Positions 43,438-51,800 of a stretch of DNA of 64,000 nucleotides are shown here, one piece after another (within the stretch, counting starts at the first letter, position 1; each line of letters starts with the position of its first letter). The notes beneath the pieces were generated by a model. That model saw nothing but the letters and a program-made list of their open reading frames with translations, was not told the DNA's origin and did no database searches. This DNA comes from Pseudomonas sp. Q1-7 (lineage in GTDB: Bacteria; Pseudomonadota; Gammaproteobacteria; Pseudomonadales; Pseudomonadaceae), in NCBI RefSeq assembly GCF_028010285.1, contig NZ_CP116304.1, positions 2,620,501-2,684,500 on the forward strand, read 5' to 3'. The position numbers were made by a program, and so were the translations under genes.

Positions 43438-45354
43438 TCAGCCGCGTCGTGCCAACACCTCCACCGCACCCTGTACCTTGTTGGTGTACCAGATCACCCG
43501 ACTCACGCCCCGGGTGATGGCCACGTAGGCCAGGCGCAGGCTTTCGTCCTGCATCGCCTGGTCGTAGCTGTTGCGGAAGAAGCCGCTGTGGGCGTAGAGC
43601 GCATTGCGCAGGGGGTGTTTCTCCGGCGGGTTGCAGTCGTCGACGATGATCGCCACCTCCGCCTGCAGGCCCTTGGCGCGGTGGATGCTGTAGGCCCGCA
43701 CCGGCAGCGCCGGGTCGAGTTGCGCCTGGATCTGCTTCAACGGCTCGTTACGCCGCGAGAGCACCAACAGCGCGTTGCGGTCGGCATTGGCGCGGCCGGC
43801 GACGTGGGCGCACTGGGCCTGGATCTCCTGCACCAGCTCCGGCAGGCGCGCCTTGAGATCGAAATGGCTCACCAGCTTCACGCCGTGATCGCCGGGCTGC
43901 ATGGCCTTGAACGACTTGCTCGCCTTGGCCTGCTTGAAGGCCACCCCGGCCAGCACCGCTTCGCCGTCGCGCAGCACCGGCTCGATGGAGCGGTAGTTGG
44001 TTTCCAGCATCAGCACCGCGCTCTTGCGCGACTTGCCCTTGCTGGGGAAGTGCTTGTCGAAATCCATGAACAGTTCCGGCGAGCTGCCGCGCCAGCCGTA
44101 GATGGACTGCCAGTCGTCGCCGATGGCCATCAGGCTCACGGCCTGCCCCTGGCGCGCCAGGGCGCGGTGCAGCGCCTGCAGCCACTGGACGATCTGCGGC
44201 GAGATGTCCTGGAACTCGTCGATCAGCAGGTGGCTGAAGGGCGCCAGGGCCTCGGCAGGCAAACCGTCCCCCTTGGCCATCAGCTCACCGAGGCGTTGGA
44301 AGGCGCCATTGAAGGTCATCAGCCCCTGCTGCTTCAGCAGGCCCTCGAAGTGTTTCCAGAACAGCACCAGGGTCTCGACGAAGATGCGCTCTCGCGTCGA
44401 GCAGGTCAGCTCGCGAGGCTTCAGGCGGTCGAGGCGAATGCCGATGCTCTCCATGAAGCCGGCCTGCATATAAAAGGCCTCGAACAGCGGCAGCGGCGTG
44501 AACTCGCCGGCCAGCTTGAAGCCATCCAGCGGCGCCTTGGGAATTCGCGGCGCCTCGCCTTCGGCGGGGGCGGGCAGGGGCGGCAGGTCGAGCAATTGAT
44601 GCACCCGCTCGCGGAACCTGGCGTCCGCCGCATAGCAATCCTCATAGGCCTGCCGCAGCAGGCGCTGCTGGGCGGGACGCAGGCGGCCGGCCAGCAGCGG
44701 GTTGTCCAGTTCGTTCGCGGCGGCGTCGTCCAGTTGCTCGAACCAGCGCGGATTGCCCAGCACTTCCTTGGCCAGGGTGCCCATCGCCGAATGGAAAGTG
44801 CGCACGCACTGGCGCGCCTGGGCCGCGTCGAAGGGGAACTGCCAGAAGGCGAGGACCTTCAGCAGTTGCTCGCGGAGCTGGGCGCAGGAGGCGTTGGTGA
44901 AGGAAATGACGGTCAGCCGCTCCGGCGCCACGCCCATGTGGCAGAGCATGAACACCACCCGCAGCACCAGCGTGGTGGACTTGCCGGAACCGGCGCCGGC
45001 GAAGATGCGGGTAAGCGGAGCGCGACCGAGGATCATCGCCCACTGCTCGTCGGACGGCGGGCTCACGACGCCGGCCGCTACCGCCTGGGCCACGCGCTCG
45101 CGCATGGCCTCTACCTGGGCGTCAGTCACCTTCAGCCGCGCGGTGCTGTAGATGCCGAGGTCGGCAGGCGCGGCGGGGCCGTCGCCGGAGGCGGCCTTCT
45201 TGCTTCCGGTGGCCTTGGCCTTGCCGCTATTGGCGGGCTTCTTCGCCCGTGGCGTGGGTTTGCGCAACTGCGCGGCGGCTTCGCGTTCGGCGCGCAGGTA
45301 TTCGGTGGTTCGCGGGAAGTAGCGCGCCAGGGCGCGCTTCATGGCAGACAGCAT
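43438..45354 (-). CDS. UvrD/Rep-family superfamily I DNA helicase
   Basis: A 638-residue helicase. A basic, Lys/Ala-rich N-terminal tail (about residues 20-55) precedes the motor. The motor has Walker A GAGSGKSTTLVLRVV, LTVISFTNASCAQLREQL (motif Ia), Walker B LLIDEFQDISPQIVQWLQAL, motif III AIGDDWQSIYGWRGS, and motifs V and VI SIHRAKGLQAEVAIIV and RLAYVAITRGVSRVIW. It is shorter than UvrD or Rep and may act in repair or as an accessory helicase. I use the ATG at 45354 with an AGGGA site eight bases upstream; a GTG seven codons earlier is less likely. Confidence 0.9.
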   Translation of the reverse strand: MLSAMKRALARYFPRTTEYLRAEREAAAQLRKPTPRAKKPANSGKAKATGSKKAASGDGPAAPADLGIYSTARLKVTDAQVEAMRERVAQAVAAGVVSPPSDEQWAMILGRAPLTRIFAGAGSGKSTTLVLRVVFMLCHMGVAPERLTVISFTNASCAQLREQLLKVLAFWQFPFDAAQARQCVRTFHSAMGTLAKEVLGNPRWFEQLDDAAANELDNPLLAGRLRPAQQRLLRQAYEDCYAADARFRERVHQLLDLPPLPAPAEGEAPRIPKAPLDGFKLAGEFTPLPLFEAFYMQAGFMESIGIRLDRLKPRELTCSTRERIFVETLVLFWKHFEGLLKQQGLMTFNGAFQRLGELMAKGDGLPAEALAPFSHLLIDEFQDISPQIVQWLQALHRALARQGQAVSLMAIGDDWQSIYGWRGSSPELFMDFDKHFPSKGKSRKSAVLMLETNYRSIEPVLRDGEAVLAGVAFKQAKASKSFKAMQPGDHGVKLVSHFDLKARLPELVQEIQAQCAHVAGRANADRNALLVLSRRNEPLKQIQAQLDPALPVRAYSIHRAKGLQAEVAIIVDDCNPPEKHPLRNALYAHSGFFRNSYDQAMQDESLRLAYVAITRGVSRVIWYTNKVQGAVEVLARRG

Positions 45355-45459
45355 TGGATCGATCCCTGTAACCACGACAAAGCGCGGGATTCTAAGCGCT
45401 TTTGGGCGAAGACTGGATGCTGGCGGATTGTCTTCAGCGGGGACGAAGGAATGTTTTTG

Positions 45460-45545
45460 CGTAGGGTGGACAGCGCTTTTCTGTCCACCAATCGAAGCTG
45501 AGCCCGGCGCCGATGGTGGATTGATGAAGCGTGATCCACCCTACG
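45460..45545. repeat. MITE-like structured intergenic repeat
   Basis: Perfect 11-bp terminal arms CGTAGGGTGGA (45460-45470) and TCCACCCTACG (45535-45545) enclose about 64 bp. Inside, CCACCAATCG and CGATGGTGG pair further, so the whole element can fold into one long hairpin. Such GTAGGGTGGA/TCCACCCTAC elements are frequent in Pseudomonas intergenic DNA. It lies between the helicase and gluconokinase genes. Confidence 0.65.
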
Positions 45546-45561
45546 AAAGGGCGATCCGGTC

Positions 45562-46083
45562 TTACGCCGGCGCGTGGTGTTGCCACCACTGGTGGATGGC
45601 GCTGGCCAGTTCGCCCACCGACAGGTTGCCGTCGAGGACCAGGGTGAGGGGTTCGTCCAGGGGCTCTTCCAGGTCGGCGAACTGGCTGTCCAGCAGGCTG
45701 GCCGGCATGAAATGGCCCCGCCGCCGCGCCATCCGCTCGGCCGCGGCGACGGGAGAGAGCTGCAGGTAAACGAACGCCACGCCCGCAAAGGCATGGCGCA
45801 AACCGTCCCGATAGCTGCGCTTGAGGGCGGAACAGGTAAGGATCGGATGCTCGCCCGCCGCGTTGGCCCGTTGCAGCTCCTTGGCCAGGGCGCGCAGCCA
45901 ACTGGCGCGGTCCTTGTCGGTCAAGGGCTGGCCGGCGCTCATCTTCTGGATGTTGCGGTCGGGATGAAAGGCATCCCCCTCGATCAACCGCACGCCCGCA
46001 CGCACCTCCAGCGCCCGCGCCACGGCTGACTTGCCGCTACCGGCCACACCCATGATCACGATTGCGTTGATCGGCTCGTACAT
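45562..46083 (-). CDS. gntK: Gluconokinase
   Basis: A 173-residue GntK-type kinase that phosphorylates D-gluconate to 6-phosphogluconate for the Entner-Doudoroff pathway. The P-loop is MGVAGSGKSAVARAL at residues 11-25. EGDAFHPDRNIQKMSAGQPL, DKDRASWLRALAKEL, CSALKRSYRDGLR and RRGHFMPASLLDSQFADLEE are the standard family blocks. The usual neighbours gntR, gntT/gntP are not here, so it is a stand-alone copy. Confidence 0.96.
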   Translation of the reverse strand: MYEPINAIVIMGVAGSGKSAVARALEVRAGVRLIEGDAFHPDRNIQKMSAGQPLTDKDRASWLRALAKELQRANAAGEHPILTCSALKRSYRDGLRHAFAGVAFVYLQLSPVAAAERMARRRGHFMPASLLDSQFADLEEPLDEPLTLVLDGNLSVGELASAIHQWWQHHAPA

Positions 46084-46148
46084 CGCCCAATCTCCAAGCC
46101 CGTTACTTAAACGGTAGGCAATCTGAGCGAAAAAATGGTTTCAGACGG

Positions 46149-46422
46149 ATAAATCGTGGCGAAAAGCGATTCTTCCGCCAGCCCATCGCCGACCGCGCCC
46201 GCATCATCGGTGAATACCACGACACCAACTATTCGGCGGTGGACCTGGACCTGATCGAGCGCATCTACGGCATCTTCTATCGGCAGAAGGTCTCCGGCCC
46301 GCAGCGCGACGCCTTCCGCGTACTTGCCGGGCTTTTGCCAGGCGAGCCACGGCCTGAGTGACACACTGCTGTCGGTACTGCCGGTGCAGGCACTGGGCGG
46401 GTTGCTGGAGTCGGTGGGCTAA
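46149..46422 (+). pseudogene. Decayed SidA/PvdA-type flavin monooxygenase fragment
   Basis: Two overlapping frames preserve protein pieces. The first (46149-46361) reads RARIIGEYHDTNYSAVDLDL and IERIYGIFYRQKVSGPQRDA, like the interior of L-ornithine/L-lysine N-hydroxylase-type enzymes. The second (about 46339-46422, another frame) reads QASHGLSDTLLSVLPVQAL, the usual C-terminal end of that family (compare ATHGLSDTLLS). Most of the enzyme between and before these pieces is deleted. It now fills the gap between gluconokinase and the toxin-antitoxin pair. The family is identified by eye. Confidence 0.5.
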
Positions 46423-46554
46423 GCCTCCCACCATGACATGCGCCGGTCACGGTGAGCGAGGTGCGGTCGATTTTATTCCAATACGAATGAATAGGTTGAA
46501 ATAGTTCGGATATGGAGTAGCCTGGAAGGCGGAGAAACACCCTCAGGAGTCGCC

Positions 46555-46956
46555 ATGACCATTGCCGTCCGTCAAGCCAGTCCCGACCTCCAGAGCGGCG
46601 AAGCCGGCCGCGTAGCCCTGAAGTTCTTCTTCAACCTGATGGAGAAGTGGGACTGCACCAAGGAACAGCAACGCACCCTGCTGGGCTCCATCGGCAACAC
46701 CACCTATTTCAGCTACAAGAAATTGCCCAGCGTGCGCTTGCCCCACGACACCCTGGAGCGCATTTCCTACCTGATGGGTATCCACAAATCCCTGCGCATC
46801 CTGTTCAGCAACCAGGAGGCGCGCGCCTACGAATGGGTGCACAAGCCCAACAGCGCGGCGCCCTTCAACGGACGCAGTGCCCTGGACTACATGCTGGGCG
46901 GCCAGGTGGTGGACGTGGCCGACGTGCGTCGTTACCTGGATGGAGTGCGCGGCTGA
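46555..46956 (+). CDS. Antitoxin of a RES/Xre type II toxin-antitoxin system (MbcA/ParS/Xre family)
   Basis: A 133-residue antitoxin. The N-terminal Xre-like helix-turn-helix region (LKFFFNLMEKWDCTKEQQRT to SVRLPHDTLERISYLMGIHK) is followed by the DUF2384-type toxin-binding end (WVHKPNSAAPFNGRSALDYM, LGGQVVDVADVRRYLDGVRG). The end occludes the NAD site of the toxin. The stop overlaps the toxin start (ATGA), which is the normal antitoxin-first arrangement. It probably represses its own operon, whose promoter lies in the AT-rich 100 bp upstream. Confidence 0.93.
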   Translation: MTIAVRQASPDLQSGEAGRVALKFFFNLMEKWDCTKEQQRTLLGSIGNTTYFSYKKLPSVRLPHDTLERISYLMGIHKSLRILFSNQEARAYEWVHKPNSAAPFNGRSALDYMLGGQVVDVADVRRYLDGVRG

Positions 46957-47645
46957 TGACCCAGGAGCAACTGGTGGAACGGATTCCCGAATGGAGCAAG
47001 GCCTATCGCCTGGTCAACAGTTCCTTCCCGCCGATCTCGGTATTCGAGGACACCCTCGACCCCGAAGACCTGGAAGTGGCGTACGCCATCGAGTCCATGA
47101 CCAACGACCGCCTGCGCGACCAGGTGGGGGAAATCTCCCGCGTGGCCCCCGAGGATCGCGTGAGCGGCGCCGGTTCCACCGTGGTGATGGCGGTCTTCAC
47201 CCATATCGGCCGCGCCAGCCGCTTCTCCGATGGCAGCTTCGGGGTCTATTACTGCGCCAGCTCCATCGATGCCGCCATCGCCGAAACCCGCTACCACCAG
47301 GAACGCTTCTGGCGCGCGACCCAGGAGGCGAGCATCGAAGTCACCGTGCGTGCTTATGTGAACAAGGTGGTCAGTCCTATGCTCGACGTACGTGAGCGCG
47401 CCGAGCTGCATCACCCCGATCCTTCCAGCTATGGCGCCAGCCAGGCGTTCGCCGGTCAGCACCGCAACGCCGGACGCTGGGGGCTGCTGTACAACAGCGT
47501 GCGCCTGCCGGGCCACGAATGCGTGGCGGCGTTCCGTCCGCCGGCGGTGACCCTGCCGGTGCAGGGGCCGCACTTCCGCTACATCTGGGATGGCCGCACC
47601 CAGAGCATGACCTGTGTGCTGAAGATGAGCCCGGTGAGCACCTAG
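46956..47645 (+). CDS. RES-domain toxin (NAD-degrading)
   Basis: A 229-residue RES toxin. Characterised members (MbcT, and the RES toxin of P. putida) destroy NAD+. The RES signature lies in FSDGSFGVYYCASSIDAAIA and ETRYHQERFWRATQEASIEV, with the conserved Arg near DRLRDQVGEI, the Tyr and Glu of YYCASS...AETRYH, and the NSVRLPGHECVAAFRPPAV end. It begins inside the antitoxin stop codon. Its stop (TAG at 47643-47645) overlaps the stop of the convergent ligase gene. Confidence 0.93.
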   Translation: MTQEQLVERIPEWSKAYRLVNSSFPPISVFEDTLDPEDLEVAYAIESMTNDRLRDQVGEISRVAPEDRVSGAGSTVVMAVFTHIGRASRFSDGSFGVYYCASSIDAAIAETRYHQERFWRATQEASIEVTVRAYVNKVVSPMLDVRERAELHHPDPSSYGASQAFAGQHRNAGRWGLLYNSVRLPGHECVAAFRPPAVTLPVQGPHFRYIWDGRTQSMTCVLKMSPVST

Positions 47646-48778
47646 CCGCCGACGGTTTCCGCGATCAGCTCATCCACCACCGCCACCAACGCCTGTTGCC
47701 GGGGCAGGCCGGCCTGCAGGGCTTCCCGGTAGCGATGCAGCTGCCGGTCGGCGCTGCTGCCGTAGCGCAGGATGTGGCGGCCCCGGGTGAAGGCCAGGCT
47801 GTCGCCTTCGGCGTTGGCCAGTTCGCCGAAGCAGGCGTGGGCCTGCGCCAGCCAGGCGCCAGCGGAAAGGCTGGCTTCCCCCGAGGCGTCGAGGAACATG
47901 CCATGGATGCCGAAGCGCATGGCCCGCCAGAGGTTCTCTTTCAGCACCAGGCGCTGCAGCAGCATGTCCGGCGAATCGTCGTTCTGCTGCATGGCCCAGG
48001 CCACCAGGGCGCGGAACAGTGCGACCACGCAGAGGGCGTCCTCCACCGAGGGGCAGGCGTCGGCGAGTAACAGTTCCAGCGCCGGGTGCTGCGGCGAGGG
48101 GCGGATGAACCAGCCCAGGTCGCTTTCCCGGCGGATCGAGCCACAGGCCAGCAGCCATTGCCGGTAGGCGACGAACGCCGGCTCGTCGGGCAACTGTTCG
48201 GGGCAGCCCCGGTGCGGCCATTCCGCGCAGACCGCCCTGCGATAGCTCATCAGCCCGGTGGGGCGGCTGTCCCACAGGGGCGAGGAGGTGCTCAAGGCCA
48301 GCAGCAGCGGCAGCCAGCCCAGCACCTGGTTCATCACCCGGATGCGGTCGACTTCCGGCGGCACGCTGACCAGCACGCGCATGCCGCAGATCAGGCTGCG
48401 GTGGGCGATCATCCGGTGGTCCTCGAACAGCGGCTGGTAGTGCGGGTCGTCGCAGGGCACCTGGATATGCCAGTCGGCGAAGGGATGGGAGCCGGCGCAG
48501 AGTGGGGCCAGTTCGTATTCCCCGGCGATGGCCGCCAGGCGGGTGCGCCGCTCCAGCAGGCAGGCACGGGCCTCGGCTATTTCCAGCAGGCTGGGCTGGA
48601 CCATGTCCAGGCGCAACAGGTTCTGGAACATTTCCTGGCTGAGTCCTTCGCGGAACTCGGCGCGGGCCGCCTGGAGAAAGGCCTCGGGCAGTTGTGGCGG
48701 CAGGTCGCGGCTGCGCTTGTCCACCAGGAAAAAGGTTTCCTCGACGCCGAAGCCGGGAGCGAATGGGGCGCTGGGCAT
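47642..48778 (-). CDS. Glutamate-cysteine ligase type 2 family (YbdK-like carboxylate-amine ligase)
   Basis: A 378-residue GCS2-family ligase. FGVEETFFLVDKRSRDL is the Mg/ATP-binding start (GVE-E), then AGSHPFADW, HVHV-like CGMRVLVSVPPEVDRI, the LLLALSTSSPLWDSRPTGLM block and the C-terminal RFGIHGMFLDA. Such enzymes couple a gamma-glutamyl or related carboxylate to an amine, but the real substrates of this branch are unknown. I use the ATG at 48778 with an AGAGGGA site; the frame remains open upstream. It converges on the toxin gene with overlapping stops. Confidence 0.85.
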   Translation of the reverse strand: MPSAPFAPGFGVEETFFLVDKRSRDLPPQLPEAFLQAARAEFREGLSQEMFQNLLRLDMVQPSLLEIAEARACLLERRTRLAAIAGEYELAPLCAGSHPFADWHIQVPCDDPHYQPLFEDHRMIAHRSLICGMRVLVSVPPEVDRIRVMNQVLGWLPLLLALSTSSPLWDSRPTGLMSYRRAVCAEWPHRGCPEQLPDEPAFVAYRQWLLACGSIRRESDLGWFIRPSPQHPALELLLADACPSVEDALCVVALFRALVAWAMQQNDDSPDMLLQRLVLKENLWRAMRFGIHGMFLDASGEASLSAGAWLAQAHACFGELANAEGDSLAFTRGRHILRYGSSADRQLHRYREALQAGLPRQQALVAVVDELIAETVGG

Positions 48779-48984
48779 GCGATCCCTCTCGATGGAGTCC
48801 AAAGAACAGTGACGTCTCCATGACCGGAGGTTGCAAGGACCGTTTGTCTGCCAGGGCTCTGCAACGGGCCTGTCATCGGGGCGGCGGATGCTTTCCGATG
48901 AATTGCCGCCGAATGACATTTACGTGGCCGGTTTCCCTGCTAGGTTTTTCAGTCCGGCCACTCGATTGGTGGGGAGAACTGAGC

Positions 48985-49215
48985 ATGAATCTTTCGATGC
49001 TTCGCCAGGTTGAGGACACCCTGAACAAGATGAGCGTCACCTTTCAGTTCGAATGCCTGTGGGAACCCGATGGCAGTTGCTCCATCACCCTCAGCAACCA
49101 TCACCTCGCCATTCCCCGAACCACGGTCGCCGGTATCAGCCAGCGTCAACTGCAGGACGAATCCAGTACCCAGCGTCTGGGCCTGGAGCTGATGGACCGG
49201 GTCCTGGACGACTGA
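48985..49215 (+). CDS. Small protein, possibly DUF1652 family
   Basis: A 76-residue protein without signal or membrane segment. MLRQVEDTLNKM, FECLWEPDGSCSITL and VAGISQRQLQDESSTQRLGL roughly follow the plan of the Pseudomonas DUF1652 proteins (a helix, C-x-C-like strand with a DGS turn, VTGI strand, long helix). GGAGA lies eight bases before the ATG. It overlaps the next gene in an ATGA and probably forms a two-gene operon with it. The function is unknown. Confidence 0.65.
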   Translation: MNLSMLRQVEDTLNKMSVTFQFECLWEPDGSCSITLSNHHLAIPRTTVAGISQRQLQDESSTQRLGLELMDRVLDD

Positions 49216-49514
49216 TGAAACCGCTATCCCGTGCGCCGAAGTTGCAGGTCCTGCACCAGCCTTCCGGCAAGAGTCCCAGGTCGGTGGAACGCGCGGCCAT
49301 CTTGATGCTGATCGGCATGTTCACGCTGGGCGTCTACGGCCAGTACTCCGGACGGGGGCCGGGCAATGTCCCGGTGCAGGGCAAGCCGGTCAACACGCCC
49401 GTCTTCGAATTCCAGCGCCTCAGCGCCAATTCCGCCGAGCGGACGGCCGCGGCCGGGCAGTCGCGGCAGGAGCGTCGCCCCGATCAGGAACGGCCGGCTC
49501 GATTGCGGTTGTAG
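49215..49514 (+). CDS. Small single-pass membrane protein of unknown function
   Basis: A 99-residue protein with a basic N-terminus, one membrane segment at about residues 29-43 (ILMLIGMFTLGVYG), and a low-complexity polar tail (RTAAAGQSRQERRPDQERPA). The ATG overlaps the stop of the upstream 76-residue gene, which is the main reason to call it. No family is recognised. Confidence 0.5.
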   Translation: MKPLSRAPKLQVLHQPSGKSPRSVERAAILMLIGMFTLGVYGQYSGRGPGNVPVQGKPVNTPVFEFQRLSANSAERTAAAGQSRQERRPDQERPARLRL

Positions 49515-49601
49515 GGGTGATTGCAGGCCATTGGTCTGCCGGTCGATCGTGCGGGCTGCCGGACCATTCGCCAATGAATTCGCACGAACGGCCCGAGACA
49601 C

Positions 49602-50312
49602 CTAGAACCTCTCCGCCGAACCCAGGTAGCGCCACTGCCCGACGGGCAGCTTGCCCATGGGCACGCCGCCGACGCGGATACGCTTCATGCCCACGACCTT
49701 CAGGCCGACGGCGTCGCAATAGGCCGCGATGAGTCCGGCGCGAGGGTTCTTCAGGGCGAAGCGCAGGTGGGTTTCGTTCTGCCAGCTCGCCTTCACCGGC
49801 GGCAGTTCCCCATTTTTGATGCGGATGCCGCGTTTGAGCTTGTCCAGGCCGTTGTCGACCAGGGTGCCGGTAACCTCCACGACGTACTCCTGCTCGAGCT
49901 TGCCGGCGTCTTCGTTCAATTTGCGCAGGGCGCGCCAGTCCTGGGTGAGGATCAGCAAGCCGCTGGCGCCCGGTTGCAGGGGCAGGGCGCTGGAGAGTCG
50001 GGAGAAGTGGCCACGCAGCAGCCGGACATCGGCGCGATCCTCGGGCCAGCGGCCCTCCGGCACGAGTACGCGCTGCGCCGCTTCGAGCGTCAGGCCGGCG
50101 GGCTGGTTCAGCAGGAGCGTCATCGGCTCCAGCGGTTCGGGCGTGGCCCCGGGCAGCAGGGCGACGACCTGATGGGCTACCTTGAACTGCGGCTGTTCCA
50201 CCACGGCGCCATCCACCGTGACCCAGCCGCCTTCGATGTAGAGCTCAGCCTCGCGGCGGGAGCAGCCGGTGAGTTCGATGACACGTTTGGACAGGCGGAT
50301 GGGGTCGTTCAT
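49602..50312 (-). CDS. S4-domain rRNA pseudouridine synthase homologue (RsuA/RluF family) lacking the catalytic Asp
   Basis: A 236-residue protein. The N-terminal S4 RNA-binding domain is clear (IRLSKRVIELTGCSRREAEL, YIEGGWVTVDG). The rest follows the RsuA/RluE/RluF fold (MTLLLNQPAGLT, YVVEVTGTLVDNGLDKLKRG, MKRIRVGGVPMGKLPVGQWR). Where the family has GRLDxDTxGLLLLT with the catalytic Asp, this protein has ALPLQPGASGLLILT, so the essential Asp is absent. It may bind rRNA without modifying it, or use a different residue. It could also be a pseudo-enzyme conserved in Pseudomonas. Confidence 0.85.
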   Translation of the reverse strand: MNDPIRLSKRVIELTGCSRREAELYIEGGWVTVDGAVVEQPQFKVAHQVVALLPGATPEPLEPMTLLLNQPAGLTLEAAQRVLVPEGRWPEDRADVRLLRGHFSRLSSALPLQPGASGLLILTQDWRALRKLNEDAGKLEQEYVVEVTGTLVDNGLDKLKRGIRIKNGELPPVKASWQNETHLRFALKNPRAGLIAAYCDAVGLKVVGMKRIRVGGVPMGKLPVGQWRYLGSAERF

Positions 50313-50505
50313 GGAGGTAGCCAGTGGAAAGGAAAGGGCGCCATGGTAACCCCTTTACCGGACTCAGGCTGGGCTGCTTTGCTTGCAGGCCATGGGGCCT
50401 GCAAGCCGTCGAGGGGCGACGAGGCAACCATCGCGTGGCGAAGGACATATTCGGCGGTTTGGTCTTAACTTCGCGTCAAGCTCCCTGGCAGGCCTGGAGG
50501 CCGAC

Positions 50506-51087
50506 ATGATTCCCGCAAAAGGACTTATCCTGGCGCTCAGCGCCACCAGCCCATTGGCCATGGCCGACGCCGGGCCTTCCTTCGACTGCGCCAAGGCCCA
50601 GGGGGTCGAGCAGCAGGTCTGCCAGAGCACGGCGCTGAGCGCGCTCGACCGGCAGATGGCGGACGTCTACAGGAAGACCCTGGCGGCCACCGACGCGGCG
50701 ACGCAGAGGCGACTGCGCGCCGAGCAGCGTGGCTGGCTCAAGGGCCGTGATGAGTGCTGGAAGGCCAGTGACCAGGGGCAGTGCCTGACCCTGAGTTACC
50801 AGACACGGTTGGTGGCGCTGCGCATCCAGTCCGGCTCGCTGACCGCGTCCAAGGCGGTGGAGTACCGCTGCGGCAACAGCGGCAAGCCGTTTACCGCGAG
50901 CTTCTACAACACGATTGAACCCCGTGCGGCGGTGCTCACCTACGGCGGCGACCAGTCCATCGCCATCAGCCAGCGTACGTCCAGCGGCGCCCGCTACAGC
51001 AACGACGGTCTGGAGTTCTGGGAACACCAGGGCGAAGCCAGGGTGAACTGGTACGGCACCGACTTGTCCTGCAAGGCCGCGAGCTGA
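50506..51087 (+). CDS. Periplasmic LprI-MliC fusion, putative lysozyme inhibitor
   Basis: A 193-residue exported protein (signal peptide to about residue 21, ending AMADA). Residues 25-105 are an LprI/DUF1311 domain with FDCAKAQGVEQQVCQSTALS, LDRQMADVYRKTL and EQRGWLKGRDECWKA. Residues 115-190 are an MliC domain (VEYRCGNSGKPFTASFYNTI, GLEFWEHQGEARVNWYG and a final Cys). Both domains are known to inhibit C-type lysozyme in other proteins. The Cys pairs fit periplasmic disulphides. The ATG at 50506 follows GGAGG by five bases. Confidence 0.85.
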   Translation: MIPAKGLILALSATSPLAMADAGPSFDCAKAQGVEQQVCQSTALSALDRQMADVYRKTLAATDAATQRRLRAEQRGWLKGRDECWKASDQGQCLTLSYQTRLVALRIQSGSLTASKAVEYRCGNSGKPFTASFYNTIEPRAAVLTYGGDQSIAISQRTSSGARYSNDGLEFWEHQGEARVNWYGTDLSCKAAS

Positions 51088-51168
51088 GACGCGGTTCAGG
51101 CCGGCGACGGGGGCTGAACCAGCAGACCGGCGCGCGCCGACCGAACGCACTGACCCAAGGATCGATCC

Positions 51169-51672
51169 ATGCCCTTTATCGATGACCTGGCCTTCCTCCT
51201 CGGCTTCCTGGCCGTGATCACCTGCGGACTGATGGGCGGGCTGTTCTTCGCCTTCTCCAACTTCGTGATGCAGGCCCTGGCGGACATCGCGCCGGCCGCT
51301 GGCATCGCCGCGATGCAGGCCATCAACAAGACAGTGCTGAACCGTCTGTTCCTCGCCACCTTCCTGGGCACCGCCGCCGCCTGCGGCCTGCTCACCCTCT
51401 ATGCCTTCGTGCACTGGGAAGTCGCGGGCACCTTCTTCCTGCTCCTGGGCAGCCTGTCTTACCTGCTGGGCACCTTTGGTGTGACGCTGGCCTTCAACGT
51501 CCCGCGCAACAACGCCCTGGCGAAACTGGATGCCGAGGGCGCCGGTGCCGTCGCCGTCTGGCGCGACTACGTGGCGCACTGGACACGCTGGAACCACGTG
51601 CGCACCGGCGCTGCCCTTTCCGCAACGGCGCTGCTGATGCTGGGCCTGTTCCTGATGCTGACGATGGACTAG
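51169..51672 (+). CDS. DUF1772 (anthrone oxygenase-like) membrane protein
   Basis: A 167-residue membrane protein with four helices (about residues 8-30, 58-78, 85-107 and 143-165). The DUF1772 pattern is GLMGGLFFAFSNFVMQALAD, INKTVLNRLFLATFLG, VTLAFNVPRNNALAKLD, then WTRWNHVRTGAAL. Fungal relatives are anthrone oxygenases; bacterial members have no defined role. It is probably transcribed alone. Confidence 0.88.
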   Translation: MPFIDDLAFLLGFLAVITCGLMGGLFFAFSNFVMQALADIAPAAGIAAMQAINKTVLNRLFLATFLGTAAACGLLTLYAFVHWEVAGTFFLLLGSLSYLLGTFGVTLAFNVPRNNALAKLDAEGAGAVAVWRDYVAHWTRWNHVRTGAALSATALLMLGLFLMLTMD

Positions 51673-51800
51673 CGGCGATCCACGCCGCCCCGACACCGCC
51701 AAGTCGCTTCTGCGGTCCAGCGGATCATGTTCGCCGGTAGACGGCCCCAGGGAGCAGGCGTAGTGTTCCGCCTCTTTCCCGGCAAGAACGGAGTCCTGCC

